Position numbers and translations under genes: made by a program
Part shown: positions 11,063 to 20,742 of the stretch, one piece after another
Layout: the number at the start of each line of letters is the position of its first letter
Position numbering within the stretch: position 1 is the first letter of the stretch
Source of the DNA: Hygrophila difformis
Lineage: Eukaryota > Streptophyta > Magnoliopsida > Lamiales > Acanthaceae
Length of the DNA stretch: 64,000 bases
Direction of reading: 5' to 3'
Assembly: GCA_030278955.1 (NCBI GenBank)
Contig: JAOANR010000011.1
Coordinates: forward strand, 45,433,417-45,497,416
The notes under the pieces: generated by a model
What the model was told of the DNA's origin: nothing
Databases searched by the model: none
Seen by the model: the letters and a program-made list of their open reading frames with translations, nothing else

Positions 11063-12067
11063 TGTTGGGACCAGATTTTGTTGTATGTGTTCCACCCAAT
11101 TTTCGAACACCGGACGGGACTCCACGACAAATTTCATCCAGAGGCGAATTATTTTTGGAAAGAATATCTGCTGATCTCTGGAGATTCTCCCAATGAATCT
11201 GGACGAATTTCAGACATATGAGAATGATGTTCAAGGCAACTAAATCAATTTATTTCAGGAAGGAGCTCTTTAAGGAAGGTTGTGAATTAATGGTGAATAT
11301 TCACCTTCCTTATGCTCGAATTATTGCAGCTATATGAAGACCCATCCGGATGGCAAGATGGGATAGGGAGAAGGATGAGATTTTCAAAGAAAACAATACA
11401 TTAAAATCGTCCAAGAGTGTGGGAGAAAATACGAGTTCTTCAACCATGAGTTAATCGATTAAAATCATTTGGTTGAAGAACTCAAAGCAGTGACATTCCG
11501 ATTCTCATGTTACATCTATGAGTGTCATTGTGCCTTGGTTGAACATTTGGAGAAGATGAATTTCGTGAGTCTACACATAAAGATGACGATAATAAGTGTG
11601 GGCATCTTCCAAGGCATTCGTCATGTTGACACGACGCTTTCAAAGACAAGGAGGAGAAGATCATGGAGGATCGCATCACAGGCTTCGTTCGAGGGAAACT
11701 TGAAGCGGGGAGCTTTGAGGGGTTGGAGAATTAATTTGGAGGGATCTTCACCAAAACGGGGATGTTTTGGTTAATACAACTTTCTGCTTGGCGATTGGAG
11801 TGATGGCAGATTTACGTTCGCTAATGTTCGGGTCGGAACACAGTGTTTGAACATTTAGTGGAACTCTCCTGGATTGGTATCCCCCAGACGTAGGCCTTGG
11901 GCCGAACTGGGTCAACAACTTTCTGTTTGTTCATTTCTTTACTTTCACGCATTTTATTCCGCTGTGCTTGATTTTGGTACTAACCTACTAATAGTATTCG
12001 AAGCGTGTGTTGTTGAACAAACAGATTTAATAAGTTACACATCTCGACAAGAAAAAGGGACCCAACA
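11063..12067 (+). repeat. LTR 1 of the tandem element
   Basis: 1005 bp, TGTTGGGACC to CCCAACA. It differs from LTR 2 at about a dozen positions, mostly in its first 300 bp (for example CCACCCAATTTTCG against CCGCCCGATGTTCG). Confidence 0.95.
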
Positions 12068-12484
12068 ATTGGTATCAGAGCCACACACCTTCGGGTGAGA
12101 TCCATCATGGCGAGATGAGTAAAGGAGAAAGATTGCGTGGTGTTGAGAGGGAGAGTACCCACCCGAATCACCATATCGGAAAAATCAAACATAAAGGTAT
12201 GAATCGTAACCCTTTTGAATTTGATTTCACTAATCTTGTGTGTTATTTTCTTAACAGGAATCAAATTCAGAGGGAGTTTAAGTGATGTTTTGATTTGAGG
12301 GGGAGTTTTTGTTTGTTAGGATATCATTGTACATGCTCCATGTTTTTAACGTTGATTATTTTGATGTACGGAGCATTAGATTTGTTGGGGTTTTTGTTTG
12401 GGTGTTTTTCTTTGCTTTATTCTTTTATGTTCAACATCGGGTTGCATTTGTAATTGGTCCACATCCTGCCAAAAAGGGGGAGAT
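12068..12484 (+). other. Internal region 1 (primer site, intron-like segment, polypurine tract)
   Basis: 417 bp. TGGTATCAGAGC (12070-12081) is the primer site and AAAAAGGGGGAGA ends the region. A GGTATGAATC ... TTCTTAACAG segment (about 12197-12258) has intron-like ends; whether it is spliced is unknown. No open frame of note. Confidence 0.85.
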
Positions 12485-13489
12485 TGTTGGGACCAAATTT
12501 TGTTGTATGTGTTCCGCCCGATGTTCGAACACCAGACGGGACTCCACGGCAAATTTTATCCAGAGGCGAATTATTTTTGGAAAGAATATCTGCTGATCTC
12601 TGGAGATTCTCCCAATGAATCTGGACGAATTTCAGACATATGGGGATGATGTTCAAGGCAACTAAATCAATTTATTTCTGGAAGGAGCTCTTTAAGGAAG
12701 GTTGTGAATTAATGGTGAATATTCACCTTCCTTATGCTCGAATTATTGCAGCTATATGAAGGCCCATCCGGATGGCAAGATGGGATAGGGAGAAGGATGA
12801 GATTTTCAAAGAAAACAATACATTAAAATCGTCCAAGAGTGTGGGAGAAAATACGAGTTCTTCAACCATGAGTTAATCGATTAAAATCATTTGGTTGAAG
12901 AACTCAAAGTAGTGACATTCCGATTCTCATGTTACATCTATGAGTGTCATTGTGCCTTGGTTGAACATTTGGAGAAGATGAATTTCGTGAGTCTACACAT
13001 AAAGATGACGATAATATGTGTGGGCATCTTCCAAGGCATTCGTCATGTTGACACGACGCTTTCAAAGACAAGGAGGAGAAGATCATGGAGGATCGCATCA
13101 CAGGCTTCGTTCGAGGGAAACTTGAAGCGGGGAGCTTTGAGGTGTTGGAGAATTAATTTGGAGGGATCTTCACCAAAACGGGGATGTTTTGGTCAATACA
13201 ACTTTCTGCTTGGCGATTGGAGTGATGGCAGATTTACGTTCGCTAATGTTCGGGTCGGAACACAGTGTTTGAACATTTAGTGGAACTCTCCTGGATTGGT
13301 ATCCCCCAGACGTAGGCCTTGGGCCGAACTGGGTCAACAACTTTCTGTTTGTTCATTTCTTTACTTTCACGCATTTTATTCCGCTGTGCTTGATTTTGGT
13401 ACTAACCTACTAATAGTATTCGAAGCGTGTGTTGTTGAACAAACAGATTTAATAAGTTACACATCTCGACAAGAAAAAGGGACCCAACA
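12485..13489 (+). repeat. LTR 2 of the tandem element
   Basis: 1005 bp, serves as 3' LTR of the first unit and 5' LTR of the second. Confidence 0.95.
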
Positions 13490-13906
13490 ATTGGTATCAG
13501 AGCCACACACCTTCGGGTGAGATCCATCATGGCGAGATGAGTAAAGGAGAAAGATTGCGTGGTGTTGAGAGGGAGAGTACCCACCCGAATCACCATATCG
13601 GAAAAATCAAACATAAAGGTATGAATCGTAACCCTTTTGAATTTGATTTCACTAATCTTGTGTGTTATTTTCTTAACAGGAATCAAATTCAGGGGGAGTT
13701 TAAGTGATGTTTTGATTTGAGGGGGAGTTTTTGTTTGTTAGGATATCATTGTACATGCTCCATGTTTTTAACGTTGATTATTTTGATGTACGGAGCATTA
13801 GATTTGTTGGGGTTTTTGTTTGGGTGTTTTTCTTTGCTTTATTCTTTTATGTTCAACATCGGGTTGCATTTGTAATTGGTCCACATCCTGCCAAAAAGGG
13901 GGAGAT
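13490..13906 (+). other. Internal region 2
   Basis: 417 bp. It matches internal region 1 with only one difference noticed by eye (TTCAGAGGG in copy 1, TTCAGGGGG in copy 2). Confidence 0.9.
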
Positions 13907-14911
13907 TGTTGGGACCAAATTTTGTTGTATGTGTTCCGCCCGATGTTCGAACACCAGACGGGACTCCACGGCAAATTTTATCCAGAGGCGAATTATTTTT
14001 GGAAAGAATATCTGCTGATCTCTGGAGATTCTCCCAATGAATCTGGACGAATTTCAGACATATGGGGATGATGTTCAAGGCAACTAAATCAATTTATTTC
14101 TGGAAGGAGCTCTTTAAGGAAGGTTGTGAATTAATGGTGAATATTCACCTTCCTTATGCTCGAATTATTGCAACTATATGAAGGCCCATCCGGATGGCAA
14201 GATGGGATAGGGAGAAGGATGAGATTTTCAAAGAAAACAATACATTAAAATCGTCCAAGAGTGTGGGAGAAAATACGAGTTCTTCAACCATGAGTTAATC
14301 GATTAAAATCATTTGGTTGAAGAACTCAAAGCAGTGACATTCCGATTCTCATGTTACATCTATGAGTGTCATTGTGCCTTGGTTGAACATTTGGAGAAGA
14401 TGAATTTCGTGAGTCTACACATAAAGATGACGATAATATGTGTGGGCATCTTCCAAGGCATTCGTCATGTTGACACGACGCTTTCAAAGACAAGGAGGAG
14501 AAGATCATGGAGGATCGCATCACAGGCTTCGTTCTAGGGAAACTTGAAGCGGGGAGCTTTGAGGGGTTGGAGAAAGGTCTTGGAGGGATCTTCACCAAAA
14601 CGGGGATGTTTTGGTCAATACAACTTTCTGCTTGGCGATTGGAGTGATGGCAGATTTACGTTCGCTAATGTTCGGGTCGGAACCCGGTGTTTGAACATTT
14701 AATGGAACTCTCCTGGATTGGTATCCCCCAGACGTAGGCCTTGGGCCGAACTGGGTCAACAACTTTCTGTTTGTTCATTTCTTTACTTTCACGCATTTTA
14801 TTCCGCTGTGCTTGATTTTGGTACTAACCTATTAATAGTATTCGAAGCGTGTGTTGTTGAACAAACAGATTTAATAAGTTACACATCTCGACAAGAAAAA
14901 GGGACCCAACA
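13907..14911 (+). repeat. LTR 3 of the tandem element
   Basis: 1005 bp. Distinguishable from LTR 2 by a short cluster of changes near 14570 (GAAAGGTCTTGG against GAATTAATTTGG) and a few single-base changes. Confidence 0.95.
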
Positions 14912-15203
14912 AACCTAAATCTAAATCCTTAATTTGATATTTAATTCTAAATAAATCCTAAACCTAATCATAATCGGGTACGAAATATATCGAGCTTCAG
15001 TTAATGGTTTGGGCCGGCGCTTGAAGCCTTCAAGTCCTTCTCTTGTAAGGCATTCCCGAGTAGTGGCAGCATGCCAGCATCTGAGATGCATATTTATCAT
15101 TCAGAATTTATCATAAAACTGAAATCATTAATATATCAATGAACAGAATGGCAAGTATGTTGTGGCTAAGTAAGTTCCTCACTTTGGTTTTCCACAGTAC
15201 TTA

Positions 15204-15667
15204 GAGGGTGTTTGGATTGGCTTTTAGTAAGGTGCTTTTGGCTTTTGCTTCTGCCAAAAGCACTTTTGATGGAAAATAAACGTTTGGTTTGGCTTTTCAA
15301 AAAAAGCAGAAGCACCTCGAAAAGCTGCAAAAGTACTTTTGGGAGAAGCAGCCCAGGGGGTGCTTCTCCAAAAAGCAGAAGCCAAAAGCACTTCGTAAAT
15401 TGCGCAAAGACTTAAATACCCTCATTACTTAATATAAATTACACTATAAATATATCTTATTATCATATTAATTAGCATGTCCTTTATGGTAATTTACATA
15501 TTTAAAAAGCACTTTTTACTTTTACACATCCAAACACACTTTTGAAAAAAAAACTGCTTTTCAAACATTTCATCCAAACACAAAAGTTACATGCTTCTGC
15601 TTTTGACTTTCACTTCTGCTTCTGCTTTTGGCTTCTGCTTTTTTCAAAAGCCAATCCAAACGGGCCC
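15204..15667 (+). mobile_element. Harbinger-type MITE, copy 1 of array
   Basis: 464 bp, starts GAGGGTGTTTGGATTGGC and ends GCCAATCCAAACGGGCCC, flanked by TTA at 15201-15203 and 15668-15670. The ends are extended imperfect inverted repeats rich in AAAAGC/GCTTTT. The 3-bp TTA duplication suggests a PIF/Harbinger (Tourist-like) MITE. Short open frames in it are simple products of the repeat composition. Confidence 0.85.
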
Positions 15668-15670
15668 TTA

Positions 15671-16132
15671 GAGGGTGTTTGGATTGGCTTCTACACAGGT
15701 GCTTTTGGCTTTTGCTTCTGCCAAAAGCACTTTTGGGGAAAAAGAAACGTTTGGTTTGGCTTTTTTAAAAAAGCAGAAGCACCTCGAAAAGATGCAAAAG
15801 TGCTTCTGGGAGAAGCAGCCCAGGGGTGCTTCTCCGAAAAGCAGAAGCCAAAAGCACTTCGTAAATTGTGCAAAGACTTAAATACCCTCATTACTTAATA
15901 TAAATTACACTATAAATATATCTTATTATCATATTAAATAGCATGTCCTTTTTGGTAATTTATACATTTAAAAAGCGCTTTTCACTTTTACACATCCAAA
16001 CACACTTTTGAAAAAAAGCTGCTTTTCAAACATTCCATCCAAACACAAAAGTTACATGCTTCTGCTTTTGGCTTTCACTTCTGCTTCTGCTTTTGGCTTC
16101 TGCTTTTTTCAAAAGCCAATCCAAACGGGCCC
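15671..16132 (+). mobile_element. Harbinger-type MITE, copy 2 of array
   Basis: 462 bp, same orientation and termini as copy 1, sharing the TTA at 15668-15670 with it and followed by TTA at 16133-16135. Confidence 0.85.
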
Positions 16133-16135
16133 TTA

Positions 16136-16599
16136 GAGGCCGTTTGGATTGGCTTTTGGGGGAGTGCTTTTGGCTTTTGCTTCTGCCAAAAGCACTTCTG
16201 ATAAAAAAGAGGTGTTTGTTTTGGCTTTTGGAAAAAAGCAAAAGCACCATGAGAAGCCAAAAAAGTGCTTCTGGGAGAAGCAGCCCAGGGGGTGCTTCTC
16301 CCAAAAGCAGAAGCCAAAAGCACTTCGTAAAATGTGCAAAGACTTAAATACCCCCACTACTTAATATAAATTACACTATAAATATATCTTATTATCATAT
16401 TAAATAGCATGTCCTTTTTAGTAATTACCGCATTCCAAAAGCACTTTTCATCTTTATTCATCCAAACATATTTTTTAAAAAAGCCGCTTTTCAAGCATTC
16501 CATCCAAACACAAAAGTTACATGCTTTTGCTTTTGACTTCTGCTTCTGCTTCTACTTTTGGCTTTTCTGCTTTTTTCAAAAGCCAATCCAAACGGGCCC
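16136..16599 (+). mobile_element. Harbinger-type MITE, copy 3 of array
   Basis: 464 bp, same orientation, starts GAGGCCGTTTGGATTGGC, ends AATCCAAACGGGCCC, flanked by TTA at 16133-16135 and 16600-16602. Confidence 0.85.
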
Positions 16600-16602
16600 T
16601 TA

Positions 16603-16676
16603 GAGCCTGTTTGGATTGGCTTTTTTTCCAAGTGCTTTTGGCTTTTGCTTCTGCCAAAAGCACTTTTGGTGGATTA
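16603..16676 (+). mobile_element. Harbinger-type MITE, left terminus only
   Basis: The first 74 bp of a fourth copy (GAGCCTGTTTGGATTGGC...) directly after the shared TTA. It stops after CCAAAAGCACTTTTGGTGG and is followed by about 20 bp unrelated to the family. Confidence 0.75.
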
Positions 16677-16696
16677 TGTGGTCAGGAGTACACACC

Positions 16697-17151
16697 CGTT
16701 TGGATTGGCTTTTAAAAAAAGCAGAAGCCAAAAGCAGAAGCAGAAGTGAAAGCCAAAAGCAGAAGCAACTAACTTTTGTGTTTGGATGGAATGTTTAAAA
16801 AGCAGCTTTTTTCAATAGTGTGTTTGGATGTATAAAAGTGAAAAGTGCTTTTGAAATGTGTAAATTACCAAAAAGGATATGCTATTTATATATGATAGTA
16901 TATATTTATAGTGTAATTTAAATAAATTAATAGGGGCATTTATGACTCTGCACACATTACTAGGTGCTTTTGGCTTCTGCTTTTCGGAGAAGCACCACCT
17001 AGGCTGCTTCTCCCAGAAGCACTTTTGCAGCTTTTCGAGGTGCTTTTGCTTTTTCTAAAAAGCCAAAACAAACACTCTTTTTCCTTCAAAAGTGCTTTTG
17101 GCAGAAGCAAAAGCCAAAAGCACTTGGAAAAAAGCCAATCCAAACAGGCTC
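16697..17151 (-). mobile_element. Harbinger-type MITE, inverted copy
   Basis: A full-length copy in the opposite orientation, from CCCGTTTGGATTGGCTTTT to CCAATCCAAACAGGCTC. Its right end is the inverted repeat of 16603-16670. No clean TTA follows 17151. Confidence 0.8.
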
Positions 17152-18230
17152 ATATATATACTTTTCAATGTTAATCCTGCTTTTGAAGATATAGAAACTA
17201 AGCAGGAAGGGCAGTGACTGGATCGCCCAACTATAAGATGAAGCAAGAATAACATGGACACCTAATCAGTGATTGGCTGATGGCAAACTCTACACAATAC
17301 AAGTGAACTAACATGATGGACTAAAGATCATAGTTATCCCATGGATTTTCCCCAAGGGCGAGAAAAATTAAGTCCTTAGATGGACATTGCACACAAATAT
17401 TATTCTGTTCTAACATATCTTGCCCGCTTCATGTAAACGTTGAGAGACAGCAGTACTTCACCGTAACACCTTGGATTGTATTGGAACCATGTAGCCAGAT
17501 AGTCTTGTTTTACAGAGCAAGACAGTAAATACTAATGCCAAGAAATAATAATTACACAAATCTAATGGACTGTATTTTTAAGGCCTTATTGTTGATCATC
17601 AAAGGGAAGAGAATAAAGGCTCGATCTTAAGCATGATGCTGTACACAAAGCAAACTCTACACCAAATGCTTCTAATTAAAATGACAAATTCAAAAAAAAG
17701 ATGCAGAGTTTAAATGAACCCAAATACTGCATCCCAAAAAAAAATAAAAAAATAAAAAAAATAAAAAAATACATACCTACATATACTAAGTGCGTTTAAA
17801 AGGATGACGACACAGCGACACACAGGATATTGCAATGGATATAATAAAAAAATAATAACGTATTTTATTATTTCTTTTTTTATTTTGATAAAATGTTTTT
17901 CTTAACAAAAAAATAGTATAGTAGTAGTTTATATAGATTAAATGTATAGTTTTTAAAAAATTATTTATTTACAAAATACGTTACAAGATTAATAATAATT
18001 CATTAATTGCTCTTCCAAAACAATAATAATTCATTAATTAAATTCAAATTTATTCATTTATAATAATAATATTGTTTATTACTACTAATTTTCTAGAATA
18101 ATAAACGTATTCTATGTACTTTGTAGGTAAACAATGTCTCATGAAATCCCACACTATTATGATTTTATAAGATTTTTTCGAATTCTTGAAATTAGCAAGT
18201 AGTATTCAATTGAAATTTTAAATGAGAATG
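17152..18230. other. Intergenic, AT-rich, no supported feature
   Basis: Contains an A-rich stretch of AAATA repeats (about 17738-17770) and low-complexity AT sequence. No coding signature seen. Confidence 0.6.
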
Positions 18231-18370
18231 AAAATTTAACCTAGTGGTCAAGTTTTGATATAGGTTGGGGTTCGATTCCCCCGACCCTTATCCCTCCTCC
18301 AACTTTCATTCAAAAGATTTAGTTAAGTTCTCATCTCCATCTAGCTATCACTCGTGGATTATTTGAGAAA
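18231..18370 (+). mobile_element. tRNA-derived SINE (A/B-box family 1)
   Basis: A box TTAACCTAGTGGTCAAG (18236-18252) and B box GGTTCGATTCC (18269-18279) in the spacing of a tRNA promoter, followed by the CCGACCCTTATCCCTCC block shared with other copies. Ends approximate; no target duplication fixed. Confidence 0.7.
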
Positions 18371-18710
18371 TTTTATATATAAATTCTCATCATAAAATCC
18401 AATTCATAAGTTTATTGGACTTAAGATACACCCTATAGCTATAAGCCAACAAGTTAAATAATGAAAAATCTCAAAAATAAATAAAATGGAGAGAGTAATA
18501 ATATTTAAAAATAGAAAAGGATTATGGACAAAGAAAGCTATACACCCTCTATCGCTTTTGTTATTCGACTTGCCATACAATTCAATATACTTACTTCACG
18601 ATTAAAGTTTTAAATATTTAAAGTAAAGAATTTTAACCTTTGTTATTGTTAATTAGGTAACTTTTACCTATTGTTTTTGTAAACAGACAAGAGAAAAAGT
18701 CTACTGCAAT

Positions 18711-19311
18711 TAGGGGTGGAAATAGGCTAGGCCGGGCTAGGCCTAGGCTTGTACGGCCTGGGCCTACGTCGATTTTCATAGGTCCGAGCCTGGCCTATTA
18801 CCTTTGATAGGCCTATATTATAGGCCTAAGCCTGGCCTATTTATCTAAAAAGGCCAGCATCTAGGCCTTTTAAAAGCCTGATTAAGCCTATTTTAGAAAA
18901 ATAAGTTTAAATTTGTTTATATATATCCGGATGTAATCATAAAGTTGGAAGACATAATTTGTTCACATGGACAAGTTTTCATCCAAAACAATTTATATAC
19001 GAGAAAAAACTCATAAATAATTTAAAAAATCTATATAAGATCAAATTAATAATTACTTTTACATAATATATAATACTAATAATACGACTATTCCCATGTA
19101 ATAAACATAAATAGATTAAAAATATGATAAATAGGCCGGCCTGATAGGCCTAAAAGGCTTTTAATTAAGCCTGGCCTAGGCCTATTTAGCTAAATAGGCT
19201 TTTAAATTAGCCTAAGCCTAGCCTGTTTATAAAAAAAGCCTGGCCTGGCCTGGCCTTCGGTAGGCTAGGCCATAGGCCCCTGTCGGGTAGCCTGGCCTAT
19301 TCCCACCCCTA
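18711..19311. mobile_element. hAT-type MITE rich in GGCCTA palindromes
   Basis: 601 bp with terminal inverted repeats TAGGGGTGGAAATAGGC and GCCTATTCCCACCCCTA, flanked by the perfect 8-bp duplication ACTGCAAT (18703-18710, 19312-19319), diagnostic of hAT. Both ends contain many AGGCCTA/TAGGCC subrepeats that extend the inverted repeats inward for about 150 bp; the centre is AT-rich. Confidence 0.92.
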
Positions 19312-19319
19312 ACTGCAAT

Positions 19320-20742
19320 ATATGGACGATTGAACCAAAATAATGGTTGGTTGTTTTTTGAATGGGCCAGCCCGGCCGGACTTTCAATAATAAATCACCT
19401 AATCTAATGACTGATTAGGATTCAATTAACAATGATGACTTGATGTTAGTATTATGTTACTACCTATTTCATGAAAGGAAAATTAACTTGGGTTCAAACA
19501 AAGTTTCATCGCTAAAATTTGCATACTTCTTGGTACGATTATTACTTCATCTGTTCTCAAATAAATGCTCCAATTCAGTATTTCATGCAGTCCAATACAC
19601 ATTTTTAAATGTTTATAACTCAAATTGTACACTAGAAAAAATTATAAAAATTTGATATTCTAAAACCACGTGATTAGACGAATTTAACAAGATCTCACTT
19701 GACTATATTTTATATTATAGAACTATGTTAAAAAAATTGAACAAAGTTACTCAGTTAATAGTTACTACTATGCAATGGGAAAAATTCTTAGCGGTAAAAT
19801 AAATAATGAAGTGAAAAAATGAGGGTGCTTCGAGCGGCGAGGACAACCAGTGACCGCGGTACCCATGTAGAGCACGCAGCACCACCTTCAAACCGCCCGT
19901 GGTGATTTCAACTACGGGGGGACCCACACGCGCGAGGCATCGGCGTTTCATTTTTTAAGAGGGAGAACCGCCGGCGAAACAACCCCATGATATAATTTGC
20001 TCCCGGTAACAGAGAGGGTTTAGGGTTACGTTCAGCGCGAGGAGCCCCCGGCACCACACCCTCGGTAAATTGTACTTGGGCTATTGTACATGGGCTTATA
20101 TCGTAGCAACTTTAAGCTTACCCAAGCGATGTGGGACTAGGTTAAAAATTAGACTGTTTAGAATAAAGGCCCTAGTTGTGTGGTACTTGTGGATCCCATT
20201 CCCGCTAGTCTGCTTTATGTATCAACTAATCCGCTATTACGCACTGCGTTATCCCGCCTAAATTTTCAATCCCCAGTTTCCACAGAATTCGGCATTTCGT
20301 CAGTGGCGGAGAAGAGATCACCGAAGAACCACGCCGATTTGGCAAAAGTGATTGAATTTGTAACAGTGTTCGCAACTTAATCGACGGTTTCTTCAAGAAT
20401 ATCTGGTAAAGAAGTTCAATCAATCGATCCGATATTCATTTCCTGTTGTTAGTGGATTTGCTTGATTTGATTTTAGTTTTTGCTGCGATTTCGTTGGGTT
20501 TATATGATGATACAAAGTCCTTGTGTTGTCATTGGCTGTAGAATCTTCTGTGCGAGTGTAAACTTTGTTGCGTAAATATTGGCGAAAAAAAAAATATGTT
20601 GTGCGGTTGGTCGTTCACCAGGAGGATGATTTTTAAATTCTTTAATGCACGTGTTAGCTGAACATTTTTGTACATCCAAAAAGGCTACGCTCTGTCAATT
20701 CGTTTTCCGTTGGCTACCTCTGTACATAGTGTTTATTAGGTG
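19320..20742. other. Intergenic with a GC-rich island and 5'-UTR-like stretch
   Basis: From about 19815 to 20060 the sequence is unusually GC-rich for this window (GAGCGGCGAGGACAACC, ACACGCGCGAGGC, AACCGCCGGCGAAAC). From about 20270 to 20500 it looks like a plant 5' UTR and first intron on the plus strand (CAGTGGCGGAGAAGAGATC, then AATATCTGGTAAAG and T-rich sequence). No following exon was found before the end of CYP85A, so no gene is called. Confidence 0.45.
20732..20737 (-). terminator. Polyadenylation signal of CYP85A
   Basis: AATAAA on the minus strand starts 5 bases after the stop codon. It is the first canonical signal and unusually close to the stop; other plant near-upstream elements further down may be used instead. 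Confidence 0.45.

Larger units (their letters stand above)
11063..14911 (+). mobile_element. Tandem non-coding LTR element (LTR-internal-LTR-internal-LTR)
   Basis: Three 1005-bp LTRs (11063-12067, 12485-13489, 13907-14911) alternate with two 417-bp internal regions (12068-12484, 13490-13906), an exact period of 1422 bp. One perfect TSD, AACCT, flanks the whole array (11058-11062 and 14912-14916). Each internal region has a TGGTATCAGAGC primer site and an AAAAAGGGGGAGA polypurine tract but no coding capacity. It is like a TRIM, though the LTRs are longer than usual for that class. The structure is best explained by unequal recombination between LTRs of one inserted element. Confidence 0.95.

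Noticed and set aside
11469..14537. Repeated open frames of 65-129 codons within the tandem LTR element
   Set aside because: They lie inside LTRs and recur with the LTR period; no protein motif.
15212..17261. Many overlapping open frames of 60-118 codons on both strands
   Set aside because: They are translations of the AAAAGC/GCTTTT-rich MITE copies; the same peptides recur in each copy and in the nest at 46-47 kb.
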